From contig SFGA01000001.1 of NCBI GenBank assembly GCA_004556705.1, forward strand, positions 62,001 to 126,000: a stretch of 64,000 bases of DNA, read 5' to 3'. Source of the stretch: Ruminococcus sp. (lineage in GTDB: Bacteria > Bacillota > Clostridia > Oscillospirales > Acutalibacteraceae). The position numbers and the translations under genes are program-made. The notes below the pieces were generated by a model that did not search any database, was not told where the DNA came from, and saw only the letters and a program-made list of their open reading frames with translations. Below are positions 51,476 through 59,445 of this stretch, piece by piece (the first letter of the stretch is position 1; every line of letters begins with the position of its first letter).

Positions 51476-51941
51476 TGAACAAAGATACATAATTGACGGT
51501 AAGTTTTACGGAGTGTTTCCAATGATTTTTGCCTCGGCAGTCAGCATAGTATTTTTAGCTTTGGCTGTTGACCAATTAAGAGGCGGAAACGGTAAGATTT
51601 TTGTTGTAGGGCTTATGTTTTTGGCAGGCTTTATTTTGTCGTTGTTTGTTTCAATTCCGCTGATAAACAGGTATTTTTTCTTTAAGGTGTGTGTCAGGGA
51701 GAATGATTTCTATATTCGGACAACTCCGTTTAATGAAAAGACATACAGATATTCAGAGGTAAAAAGCGCAAGAACAGAGCTGAAAACATCAATGAGAAGA
51801 GGCAGTGTGGTCTATGTTTATTATTTCTATTTCACGGACTGCGATGGAAAAGAACATAAGTTTCAGTTTGACAAAGCTGTACACGAAAAAGAAATAAATG
51901 CATTAAAAAATCGAATAAATGAAAAAAATCTCACTCAGTAA
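51459..51941 (+). CDS. Small two-helix membrane protein with PH-like domain, 160 aa
   Basis: Two helices (about 18-38, 46-66), then a soluble domain: FKVCVRENDFYIRTTPFNEKTYRYSEV (about 75-101) and YYFYFTDCDGKEHKFQFDKAVHEKEI (about 122-147). This helix pair plus beta domain matches the layout of the genes at 51026, 54441 and 55072, so I regard them as one loose family. The start is ATG 51459 or 51468; neither has a strong ribosome binding site, and translation is probably coupled to the previous gene. Function unknown. Confidence 0.65.
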   Translation: MKKMSNEQRYIIDGKFYGVFPMIFASAVSIVFLALAVDQLRGGNGKIFVVGLMFLAGFILSLFVSIPLINRYFFFKVCVRENDFYIRTTPFNEKTYRYSEVKSARTELKTSMRRGSVVYVYYFYFTDCDGKEHKFQFDKAVHEKEINALKNRINEKNLTQ

Positions 51942-51957
51942 AGAGTGAGATTTTTAT
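51924..51957 (+). terminator. Terminator with AATCTCACTC stem
   Basis: A 13-bp stem (AAAAATCTCACTC/GAGTGAGATTTTT) with a 6-nt loop overlaps the 3' end of the preceding gene. Nearly the same hairpin recurs at 53548 and 56717. Confidence 0.85.
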
Positions 51958-52062
51958 TGCATATTGAAATTTACAATCTATTTCAGAACAAGCAAAAAAT
52001 CAACTCTTGTTTATTAGCCAAAATAAATTTTTTTACATTTTCAAAAAAATGCTTTTTAAGTA

Positions 52063-52092
52063 TTGAAAAAACAAATAATCAGGATATATAAT
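52063..52092 (+). promoter_or_regulatory. Promoter of the second MATE gene
   Basis: TTGAAA and a perfect TATAAT are 18 bp apart, about 20 bp upstream of the AAGG/ATG of the MATE gene. The 180-bp stretch around it is AT-rich and holds no other signal I can name. Confidence 0.55.
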
Positions 52093-52120
52093 AGGAAAAA
52101 ACTTATGGGAATGAACAAGG

Positions 52121-53506
52121 ATGAAACAAATCTCAATGCTCAACGGCGAGCCTATAAAAAGTATTGTTAAATTCTCGCTGCCTATTATGGCTTCGTCGCT
52201 TTTGCAGTACAATTACACATTGGTTGACAACATACTTGTCGGTCGGTATGTCAGCACGGACGCTCTTGCGGCCGTCGGCGGAGTCGGCTCGATAAATTCC
52301 TTTATTATCGGTGCGGCACTCGGTCTTACAAGCGGATTTACAATCCCCGTGGCACAGGCATTCGGGGCGAAAAATCAGGAAAAGATCAACCGATATGCAG
52401 GAAGCAGTATTACAGTGTCATTTTTGCTCGGACTTTTGCTTGTCGTAATTGCGCACATCATTTCCACACCGCTTTTGAAGCTTATCGGAACGCCCGATGA
52501 AATTCTCGGACTTTCCGCCGCTTATGTTAACATCCTTTATTTCGCAATTCCCTTTCAAATGCTTTCGAACAATTTTACCGCAATTTCAAGGGCGGTAGGG
52601 GAGAGCAGAAAACCGCTTTTATACTTTATAATAAGTATTTTCGTGAATTTCGTTCTTGATTTACTGTTTATTACGGTATTCCATTGGAGCGTTGAGGGTG
52701 CTGCTCTTGCAACGCTTATTTCACACATTACCGCAGCCGTGCTTACGGGAAATTACATTTTAAGACACAACGAAAGTGTACATATTTCAAAAGAAAATCT
52801 AAAGCCTGATATAAAAACGGCATTTGCGCAGTTGAAATTGGGAATACCCGTTTCTCTTCAGTTTACCGTAACCTCAATAGGCTCAATGTTTTTGCAAAGT
52901 GCGGTAAATTCATTCGGCACAGCTACCATTGCAGGCTTTACCGCAGCAGGCAGGGTTGAAAATCTCGCCAACATACCGTTAAGCGGACTCAGCGTAGGCA
53001 CACAGACCTTTGTCGGTCAAAATTACGGTGCAGGGAATTACGACAGAATTGTAAAATCGGTCAGAAAAATATTTATACTCAATATACTTCTTTCGCTCAT
53101 TTTAAGTGGTGCGTTGCTTTCTGTCGGTATGCCGATTGTAAGGCTGTTTATGACAGAGCCTGACGAAGAGATTTTGTTTGCGGCTCACAAGTACCTTATT
53201 GCAACGGCGGAGTGCTTCAGCCTTGTTGCGGTGCTGTTTGTTTTAAGAAATACCCTGCAAGGCTTGGGCTTTACATATTCAAATGCGATTGCAGGTGCAG
53301 GCGAGCTGATAGGAAGAATAGCGATAGCTCTTATCTTTACTCCGCTTATCGGCTTCAATGCAGTATGCTATGCGGCTCCTGCGGCGTGGTTGCTTGCGGA
53401 TATACCTCTTGCAATCATATATTTGAAAAAGCAGAAAAAATTCAAGGCGCTTGCTTTGGCGGAGGAAAATAAAAAACGTGCAATTTACCCGACAAAAACG
53501 GATTGA
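52121..53506 (+). CDS. MATE-family efflux transporter, 461 aa
   Basis: A 12-helix cation-coupled exporter. Signature regions: FSLPIMASSLLQYNYTLVDNILVGRYV (about 18-44), SAAYVNILYFAIPFQMLSNNFTAISRAVGES (about 134-164) and the second half with GIPVSLQFTVTSIGSMFLQSAVNSFG (about 243-268). Low overall similarity to the MATE at 19508 suggests a different subfamily. The substrate is unknown. It stands alone between terminators. Confidence 0.92.
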   Translation: MKQISMLNGEPIKSIVKFSLPIMASSLLQYNYTLVDNILVGRYVSTDALAAVGGVGSINSFIIGAALGLTSGFTIPVAQAFGAKNQEKINRYAGSSITVSFLLGLLLVVIAHIISTPLLKLIGTPDEILGLSAAYVNILYFAIPFQMLSNNFTAISRAVGESRKPLLYFIISIFVNFVLDLLFITVFHWSVEGAALATLISHITAAVLTGNYILRHNESVHISKENLKPDIKTAFAQLKLGIPVSLQFTVTSIGSMFLQSAVNSFGTATIAGFTAAGRVENLANIPLSGLSVGTQTFVGQNYGAGNYDRIVKSVRKIFILNILLSLILSGALLSVGMPIVRLFMTEPDEEILFAAHKYLIATAECFSLVAVLFVLRNTLQGLGFTYSNAIAGAGELIGRIAIALIFTPLIGFNAVCYAAPAAWLLADIPLAIIYLKKQKKFKALALAEENKKRAIYPTKTD

Positions 53507-53547
53507 ATTTATAAGCGTTCAATGACAGTCTTGAATTAAAAATTGAT

Positions 53548-53584
53548 AAAAAATCTCACTCTGTAAAAAAGAGTGAGATTTTTT
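53548..53584 (+). terminator. Terminator after the MATE gene
   Basis: A 14-bp stem (AAAAAATCTCACTC/GAGTGAGATTTTTT) with a 9-nt loop, second member of the repeated hairpin family. Confidence 0.85.
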
Positions 53585-53750
53585 GTTGCAGGCTCAATTA
53601 TAGACCTGTTTTTTGACTGCTTCATATTCGCATCTCCGATTTTTAATAATGTATCATATCATTTGCACCGCTTTTCGTGCATTGCAATTTATGCAAAATC
53701 ACACTTCAGACTTGTGCAAAAAGCGAAAATATGATTTTAACCGAAAGCGA

Positions 53751-53779
53751 TTGACTTAGATTAGTATTTTTGTTACTAT
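53751..53779 (+). promoter_or_regulatory. Promoter of the 53842 gene
   Basis: TTGACT, 17 bp, TACTAT; start site about 55 bp upstream of the GGAG/ATG. The 240 bp before it hold nothing else that I can identify. Confidence 0.55.
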
Positions 53780-53841
53780 TACATTAAATAAGGGACATTT
53801 GTTCCTGAACCTTGGAATTCAATTTATTTTGGAGATTGATT

Positions 53842-54243
53842 ATGAAGATAGATAATTCAAATGCTCATATTATTAGTTCAAAGAAAGCTTATATACATGA
53901 TGATGTTCTTGAAACTTTAATGTTTGAGCGAAATAAAAAGGAAATAAGCTTAAATATGATAGATTATAGCAGTTGTAAGAAATATACAATTGTGTATAAA
54001 AATGTAATTGGTTTCTTTATGACATCTTGCGATTTTTGGGGAGAATCCTCTAGAATTTTGGATTTTGAATTAGTTGACAGCAATGATAGCATTATTACAT
54101 CAAAATTGTTTAAATACAAAAATGATAATGGCTTTGTTGACAGCTCTCTGGAGAATTATAACAATTACATTGAAACTGTAATTACATTCGTTTCCGGCGA
54201 TAAATTGGAAGTAGCTTGTAAGTGCATTGTTTTAGAGAAATAA
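53842..54243 (+). CDS. Hypothetical soluble protein, 133 aa
   Basis: No named family. No signal or membrane segment. A beta-rich protein with MKIDNSNAHIISSKKAYIHDDVLETL at its start and CKKYTIVYKNVIGFFMTSCDFWGESSRILDFEL-like strands (about 46-78). The acidic, small character and the decayed toxin locus nearby make an immunity-type protein possible; that is inference. TTTGGAG 7 bp before ATG 53842 fixes the start; the in-frame upstream codon at 53812 is unsupported. Confidence 0.65.
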   Translation: MKIDNSNAHIISSKKAYIHDDVLETLMFERNKKEISLNMIDYSSCKKYTIVYKNVIGFFMTSCDFWGESSRILDFELVDSNDSIITSKLFKYKNDNGFVDSSLENYNNYIETVITFVSGDKLEVACKCIVLEK

Positions 54244-54314
54244 AGCATGCAGGATAACACAGAAAACGGGCTCTGTGAAATTAAAGCAATGTAAACTTAT
54301 TTTTAGATATTAAA

Positions 54315-54407
54315 ATGATAATTTGTATAGAAATTCCTGATTATGACGGGAAAGCACTTGAGGTTACACGGGATAATGATTTCAAATCTGCTTTCCATTT
54401 GTTTTGA
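54315..54407 (+). pseudogene. Short remnant frame, 30 codons
   Basis: ATG 54315 opens a frame MIICIEIPDYDGKALEV... that reads like the start of a real protein but stops after 30 codons, with no ribosome binding site of note. It may be the end of a decayed gene; a chance frame is the alternative. Confidence 0.25.
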
Positions 54408-54440
54408 TGTGAGTTTACAGACGGTAGAGGAGGCTATGGC

Positions 54441-54974
54441 ATGAAAGCACGAGTTTCTCACTTGTTTAGAGGTTTTACTATATAATTAGTAGTAGGCACA
54501 GTTACAACATTTTTATTAATAATTTTTGGCATAATGTATTACGACTTAGATACAATAACCAACATAAAAGATTTTTTTCGGTTGCTTTATATCACTTATA
54601 TTGATGGTGATGATTTATTTTTCTTGATATTTCTATTTGCTTTCTCATCATCTTATCCATTTTACTATAAATCAACGATTGAAGTGACTGCAACCGAAGA
54701 TTGTCTTGTCTGTTCACGAAACGGAAAGATTCTTTATAAACTGTACTATTCCGAAATTAAAGATTATCGTAAATTTACATACGGAAATCTTTCGACAAGA
54801 GTTACTGCATTGTTTGTGGCGACAGAAAAATGCAAGCGTCCGTGTTCAATATTGGGTGTTACGGCACATAGGTTCAAAAACAGAAAATGCCAGCTTTACT
54901 TTGAATGTGTTAACGAAGTTTCGGAAGAAATGGCAATGTATGTTATTGACAAAATTGAGGAACATATGGAATAG
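54441..54974 (+). pseudogene. Membrane protein of the two-helix family, broken by a stop codon
   Basis: ATG 54441 is preceded by AGAGGAGG at ideal spacing. After 14 codons a TAA (54483-54485) interrupts the frame, which then continues as LVVGTVTTFLLIIFGIMYY and the full domain to 54974. The domain (FYYKSTIEVTATEDCLVCSRNGKILYKLYYSEIKDYRKFTY and VTALFVATEK) is about half identical to the next gene. The 146-codon remainder from ATG 54534 lacks a ribosome binding site, so the gene is likely inactive unless the stop is read through. Confidence 0.75.
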
Positions 54975-55071
54975 GCAAAGATGTAAACAAGGCACTTTGT
55001 GCTAATATGTCACAAAGTGCCTGCCGAATCGCTCTGCTTTGGATACGTTTTTTAGATTTTTTGGAGGAAAT

Positions 55072-55611
55072 ATGATAACACAGGTTTCGCAGCGTTTTTC
55101 GCCTTGGCTCAAACTGATAAAGGTTATGGTATTTATTTCTTTCCTCGTAATGCTGTCTGTAATCGGCTTGGAGGATTATATAGGATTTTACCGCAACTTT
55201 AATATATTTGAGAAAATATTTTACTGGGTTTCCGATACTTTTGCGGTGCATTTTCTTGCTGTCGGAATTCCTGTTTTTGTTTTGATGTATCCTGTTTATT
55301 ACAAAGCAACAACCGAATTTATCGCAAGAGAAAATGACTTGATTTGTTACAGAAAAGGAATAATGCGATACAAATTGTATTATTCGGAAATAAAAGAATG
55401 TTACAAATTCACTTATAAGCTTTTCGGGAAAAAAATTACGGCTTTGTTTATTTCAACCGAAAAAGGAGATAAGCCCTGTTCTTTATTAAACATAACAACT
55501 CGCAGGTCGAAAAAGAAAATTAAGCACAGGCTTTATTTTGATTGTGTTGACGAAGCTTCATCTGCTATGGCTGACTATGTTATAGATAAAGTGAACAATT
55601 GTGCAAAATAA
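55072..55611 (+). CDS. Two-helix membrane protein with PH-like domain, 179 aa
   Basis: Intact paralogue of the broken gene at 54441. Helices at about 15-33 and 57-77 flank a GLEDYIGFYRNFNIFEKI loop; the soluble domain has EFIARENDLICYRKGIMRYKLYYSEIKECYKFTYKLFGKK-type strands (about 84-123) and VTALFVATEK-like ALFISTEKGDKPC. GGAGGAAAT directly before ATG 55072 fixes the start; an upstream in-frame start would read through a weak region. Function unknown; the position before an RHS fragment suggests a membrane immunity protein. Confidence 0.7.
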   Translation: MITQVSQRFSPWLKLIKVMVFISFLVMLSVIGLEDYIGFYRNFNIFEKIFYWVSDTFAVHFLAVGIPVFVLMYPVYYKATTEFIARENDLICYRKGIMRYKLYYSEIKECYKFTYKLFGKKITALFISTEKGDKPCSLLNITTRRSKKKIKHRLYFDCVDEASSAMADYVIDKVNNCAK

Positions 55612-55632
55612 AAGTGTGCGTATAAGTAATAG

Positions 55633-56673
55633 CTTTTCTATGACGCACTCAACCAGCTTGTCCGTGCGGATAATCCGTATGAATGCAAAACGCATATCTA
55701 CACCTATGAAAACGGTAACATTACCGAAGATAAGGTTTATCAGTACACGGTCGGCACAAGTGAGCCCTCAGACCTTAAATACACCGTTAAATATTCGTAC
55801 AGCGATAAAAACTGGGCTGATGTTTTAACGGGCGTTGAAAGAATCTTTCCGCAGGACAGCGTTAATGCTATATCGATTGAGCAGGAGGAAACACCTGAAA
55901 TCGTAACCCGACTTTTGGGCGAAAATGCTCAGCGTTATGATATGAAATCACGGCTTTTGCCAAACGGCGGAATTTCGGTTGCGAATAACAGCGGTAATTA
56001 TTCTAAAGTTGAAAGCGATGAAATCGGAAATATTACAAAATACAACGATTCAATATATACTTGGATCGGTCGTCAGCTTCAAAGCGTAAGTAATGAAGAT
56101 TATACATCGACTTTTTCGTACAATTCCGACGGTCAGAGAATAGGCAAGAATATTACCCTTGACGGCGGAGAAGTATACGATTATGATTACTACTACAACG
56201 GAGATATTCTTGCAGGTTACAAGCTTGTAATTACCGAATCGGACGGTTCGTCAACAACTCATAATGTTGCGTTTATGTATGATGAAAACGGCGAAGCATT
56301 CGGCTTTAATTATAACGGCAACGATTATTACTATGTCCGCAATGCTCAAAATGACGTAATATTTATATCAAATTCCGATAATACCGGCGTTGTAATGTAT
56401 CAGTATGATGCATGGGGCAATATGACCGCTTGCTATGATACTTCCGATGACGGAATGTTGAGCATTATCAACCCCTACACTTACCGTGGCTATTTCTACG
56501 AAATTGAAACCAACACATATTTCCTTAAATCAAGATACTATAACCCCGAATTGTGCAGGTTTATCAGTGCGGATGGACTGATAAATGCATATATGCATGT
56601 AACGGATTCCATGCAAGAAAATGTTGCAAACACAATGGGAAATTTACTCGGCGGAAATGTGGCAAATTCTTAA
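55633..56673 (+). pseudogene. C-terminal fragment of an RHS/YD-repeat protein
   Basis: The frame opens after a stop at 55630-55632 with no start codon and reads FYDALNQLVRADNPYE, then YD-type repeats (YDAWGNMTACYDTS near the end) and the RHS core end YRGYFYEIETNTYFLKSRYYNPELCRFISADG. After this conserved end only about 30 residues follow, too few for a toxin domain. RHS proteins are large exported shells that deliver variable C-terminal toxins; this is an orphan 5'-truncated piece. It includes the TTG-started frame from 55915. Confidence 0.8.
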
Positions 56674-56690
56674 ATGGTCAATAGATGGTC
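56674..56690. repeat. 16-bp motif flanking the tRNA remnant, left copy
   Basis: TGGTCAATAGATGGTC (56675-56690), each with two TGGTC half-sites 11 bp apart. It recurs with one change at 56988-57003 on the other side of the tRNA-Thr remnant. The layout resembles arm-type binding sites of tyrosine recombinases. Confidence 0.55.
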
Positions 56691-56716
56691 TTGAGCGAAA
56701 AATCGAATAAACGAAC

Positions 56717-56751
56717 AAAATCTCACTCCGTAAAAAAGAGTGAGATTTTTT
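56717..56751 (+). terminator. Terminator after the RHS fragment
   Basis: Third copy of the AATCTCACTC/GAGTGAGATT hairpin (12-bp stem), followed by TTTTTTGTTG. Confidence 0.85.
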
Positions 56752-56785
56752 GTTGCGAATTGAAATTTGAAATTCATTTCTGAAA

Positions 56786-56826
56786 AAGAAAAAACCTGCG
56801 AAAACACCGTGTTTACACAGGTTTTG
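56786..56826 (-). terminator. Terminator of the tRNA-Thr remnant
   Basis: AAAACCTG and CAGGTTTT enclose a further AAACAC/GTGTTT pairing; on the minus strand it runs into TTTTTTC right after the encoded CCA of the tRNA remnant, which shows that the native downstream end of that tRNA gene is still here. Confidence 0.7.
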
Positions 56827-56869
56827 GAGCTACTGGTCGGACTCGAACCGACGACCTGCGCATTACGAA
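56825..56869 (-). other. 3' half of tRNA-Thr(CGT): integration junction (att) candidate
   Basis: On the minus strand the sequence begins with a complete anticodon loop TTCGTAA (anticodon CGT), then the 3' anticodon strand TGCGC, variable loop, T-arm GTCGG-TTCGAGT-CCGAC, acceptor 3' strand and CCA. The 5' anticodon stem and everything before it are missing: homology ends exactly at the loop. That is the classic footprint left when an element integrates at a tRNA gene. Confidence 0.8.
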
Positions 56870-56987
56870 ACAGATGAAAAAACATAAAATATACCCAAAA
56901 CAACGAAAAACAGCCATTTCTTTTATACATTGAAATGACTGTTTTTTAATTTAGCGCTGTGTTTTTATCCCGCTTTCCGTTCGTAAG

Positions 56988-57003
56988 TGGTCAATAAATG
57001 GTC
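56988..57003. repeat. 16-bp motif flanking the tRNA remnant, right copy
   Basis: TGGTCAATAAATGGTC, one mismatch to the copy at 56675-56690. It lies 118 bp to the right of the remnant. The 300 bp around it (56870-57126) hold no gene. Confidence 0.55.
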
Positions 57004-57126
57004 GTTGAATATGTAGTCGAAAGGCAACAAATGTGCATAATTTTTACACAGAAAAACTTAAAAGCCTAAAAAATAATCCCTGATTACTCAAGGATTATAC
57101 TTTTTAATTGAATTTCATTTTTAAGT

Positions 57127-58257
57127 TTACTGAAGCAGCATTTGCACTCTTTCATGTATCCTCATTTCAAGATACTTTAACCTTTGATCGGGAAGATTAT
57201 ACCTCGAATGTTTCTTAAACTTAAATTGTAACAAGCTGCGTAAATGCTCTTTGTGTTCTTTTGTTAACACTTTTTTAGCTTCCAATATAAAATCATCATA
57301 TACACAAGGCAATAAGGTGTCTGCATATTGAGAGAACGCATCATAACTTTCCAAATCGTCTCTTCCTGCAAAATTATAAAGTGAGTTGCCATGATCAAAC
57401 AAAGGTGCAGGCGCAACAATCTTGTTTGTTTTGTTATTGACCAAGAACCCAAAATTGCCGTAATGTCTGTCAGTATTACAAATCAAGGCATCAAGCACAA
57501 TCATGTCATCTAATGCTTTTACATATTCCTTGCCAAGATTTTCATAGAATTCTCTAACGGCTGTCATGCCGCCGGTTTTCACTATTTTTCCGACAGGGAC
57601 AAAAGAATAATCCTTGCTTGTGAAAAGTTCACAATAAGAACACAGCTCACCTTTCCACTTGCAGATGTTATACGAAACTGAATCTATTTCCATTGCTTGA
57701 GCAACTTGATGTGCATAAAACTCCGAATATGGTTCCATTCCCGTGTTTGAAGTACCGGTTGTTCCGCCTTTATACAAATAAATCTTACCTTTTATTCTTC
57801 TCCAGCATTTTGGTAACATACCATTTGTTGTAAACTCAGGGCTTGAAGCAAGCGAGGAACGAATACTACTTCCATAACCTGTAAATGCTATGCCGGCTAA
57901 AACTCTGCTCAAATGATTGTCATAAAGGTTGAAATTCTCAAACTTACCCTCAAAACCTTCCTCAACAATCCAATAACAGTCGTTTAGGGACAATCCTTTT
58001 GAAACCTTGATAATGTTTAAAGGTCTGTTAAGATTGAGTCCGCATTTGCTCAACAAGGTTCTGACATATGCACGGTTTGAAGGAATTGTCCTATGTTTAA
58101 GCCATTTAAACAATCCATCTTCATTTAACTCTAAATCCAACGGGAGCAGAGAAGTGTTTTTCGTAACCCATTTGATTTCTACATTAGGTTCACTGCTTTC
58201 TTCGTCAGCAGAAAACTTTAAAATTGGCGTATTAAAATGTTTAAGTTCGTAAATCAT
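57127..58257 (-). CDS. HipA-like kinase-fold protein, 376 aa
   Basis: Resembles the HipA_C serine/threonine kinase group. KIYLYKGGTTGTSNTGMEPYSEFYAHQVAQAM (about 174-205) fits the nucleotide-binding N-lobe; LICNTDRHYGNFGFLV (about 266-281) is the catalytic loop; PLFDHGNSLY (about 292-301) corresponds to the metal-binding DFG-like segment. The first 110 residues are not the usual HipA N1 domain. AAGGGAGAGA before ATG 58257 fixes the start. No hipB-like antitoxin is adjacent, which departs from canonical HipBA. A perfect palindrome 84 bp upstream is a probable operator. Confidence 0.75.
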   Translation of the reverse strand: MIYELKHFNTPILKFSADEESSEPNVEIKWVTKNTSLLPLDLELNEDGLFKWLKHRTIPSNRAYVRTLLSKCGLNLNRPLNIIKVSKGLSLNDCYWIVEEGFEGKFENFNLYDNHLSRVLAGIAFTGYGSSIRSSLASSPEFTTNGMLPKCWRRIKGKIYLYKGGTTGTSNTGMEPYSEFYAHQVAQAMEIDSVSYNICKWKGELCSYCELFTSKDYSFVPVGKIVKTGGMTAVREFYENLGKEYVKALDDMIVLDALICNTDRHYGNFGFLVNNKTNKIVAPAPLFDHGNSLYNFAGRDDLESYDAFSQYADTLLPCVYDDFILEAKKVLTKEHKEHLRSLLQFKFKKHSRYNLPDQRLKYLEMRIHERVQMLLQ

Positions 58258-58340
58258 ACTTATCTCTCCCTTCGTTTTATTGTATTTGTAGTTTACCACA
58301 AAACACCATATTAATCAAGAAATATAAAAGCTTTCCATGG

Positions 58341-58360
58341 TGTTATCATATATGATAACA
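58341..58360. promoter_or_regulatory. Perfect 20-bp palindrome upstream of the HipA-like gene
   Basis: TGTTATCATATATGATAACA is its own reverse complement. It lies 84 bp from the start of the HipA-like gene, where a repressor would bind. HipB-type operators are palindromes, but the sequence is not that of E. coli; which protein binds is unknown. Confidence 0.65.
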
Positions 58361-58657
58361 TTTGTCATTATAAAGGCAAGATTCTTGAGAAATATTCAAA
58401 TTAAAGTACATCACACACTTCTTTTTATATTGCTTAATTCTTATGATAGCCTTATAAAGCAATTGCTTTTTTATAATCAGTCATTTTGATTTTTCCTTGA
58501 TATTTGTTCAGAATTGAAAACGAATATTGATTACATTGCTTCAGAAACATTGTATACTGATATTGATGATGAAATTATACAGAAGTTAAAAAATGCTCAA
58601 ATGAACATAAAATTATAATTTCCGATATAATTGACGCCTTCTTAAAATCCCGATGAC
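58361..58657. other. Gene-poor stretch with a 34-codon remnant frame
   Basis: AT-rich. A TTG-started frame at 58514-58618 reads LKTNIDYIASETLYTDIDDEII..., which looks like the tail of a decayed protein, without a ribosome binding site. I see nothing else. Confidence 0.35.
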
Positions 58658-58706
58658 TTGCAAAATAACTTTTACTATCGTATAATCAAAGTAATGATTA
58701 TACGAT
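58658..58706 (+). promoter_or_regulatory. Promoter with inverted-repeat operator for the LytTR operon
   Basis: TTGCAA and a perfect TATAAT are 17 bp apart (58658-58686). The -10 lies inside an 11-bp perfect inverted repeat (ATCGTATAATC/GATTATACGAT, 58677-58706, 8-nt loop). T-rich sequence follows, so it could also terminate upstream transcripts. Autoregulation by the response regulator is a natural guess. Confidence 0.6.
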
Positions 58707-58728
58707 TTTTTATTTAAGGGTGGATATT

Positions 58729-59445
58729 ATGCGAATCGCAATATGTGATGATTTAACAGAGTGCAGACTGTCGGTGAAGTGCTATGCGGGAGAATATTTC
58801 AAGCTACGTCATATAGAATGCAGTATTGATGAATTTAAAACGGGCGCTGATTTATTAAAGTCCGATGAAATTTACGACATATTATTTCTCGATATAGAGC
58901 TTGGAGATACAAACGGCATAGCTGTTGCAAAGCAAATTCAACAAAAGCATAAAAATACGGTTATCCTTGTTGTTACGGCGTATCACCAGTATTTAGATGA
59001 CGCAATGGACATTCAGGTTACACGATATATTGATAAACCCGCAACACAGAGCCGTATTTTTTCTGCGCTTGATAAAGCAATGTCGATTATAAACGAGAGT
59101 GTTATAACATTGCATATAAAAGACAGTAAGGTTGCAAGGCTCAAAATTTCCGATATTATTTATGCCGAAGCAAAGCTTAAAGGTGTTTCTATTTATGCAA
59201 AAGAAACGAATTACAATATAAAAGAAACCATGAAGCAACTTCGTTCCATGCTTACCGCCTCCTGTTTTGCCGTTCCCCATAACAGTTATATAGTGAATAT
59301 GAACTATATAAAAAACTTTCAAAGAAATGAAATTACATTGGCACAGCCGTATTCGGATATAAAAATTTCCGTTGCGACGAGAAAGCAACCTGAATTTAAA
59401 AGGCGTTTTTTAGATTTTATAGGCGAGGATATAGACAATGACTAA
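58729..59445 (+). CDS. LytTR-family response regulator (AgrA/ComE-like), 238 aa
   Basis: Receiver domain about 1-120: ICDDLTECR with the acidic pocket, phospho-acceptor Asp55 in FLDIELGDTNG, VVTAYHQYLDDA (Thr), and the Lys in YIDKP. A LytTR DNA-binding domain follows from about 135 (LHIKDSKVARLKISDIIYAEAKLKGVSIY, VPHNSYIVNMNYIKNF). AAGGGTGG 5-6 bp before ATG 58729 fixes the start, not the GTG three codons earlier. The stop lies 8 bp inside the kinase gene. Such regulators often control peptide-sensing or bacteriocin loci. Confidence 0.93.
   Translation: MRIAICDDLTECRLSVKCYAGEYFKLRHIECSIDEFKTGADLLKSDEIYDILFLDIELGDTNGIAVAKQIQQKHKNTVILVVTAYHQYLDDAMDIQVTRYIDKPATQSRIFSALDKAMSIINESVITLHIKDSKVARLKISDIIYAEAKLKGVSIYAKETNYNIKETMKQLRSMLTASCFAVPHNSYIVNMNYIKNFQRNEITLAQPYSDIKISVATRKQPEFKRRFLDFIGEDIDND

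Noticed and set aside
55601..55828. A 75-codon frame at the start of the RHS fragment
   Set aside because: It is out of frame with the YD-repeat coding sequence, which explains the region better.
56670..56930. A minus-strand frame of 86 codons over the tRNA-Thr remnant
   Set aside because: It reads through the tRNA fragment and the terminator; the GSSPTSS-type peptide is the usual translation of a tRNA T-arm.
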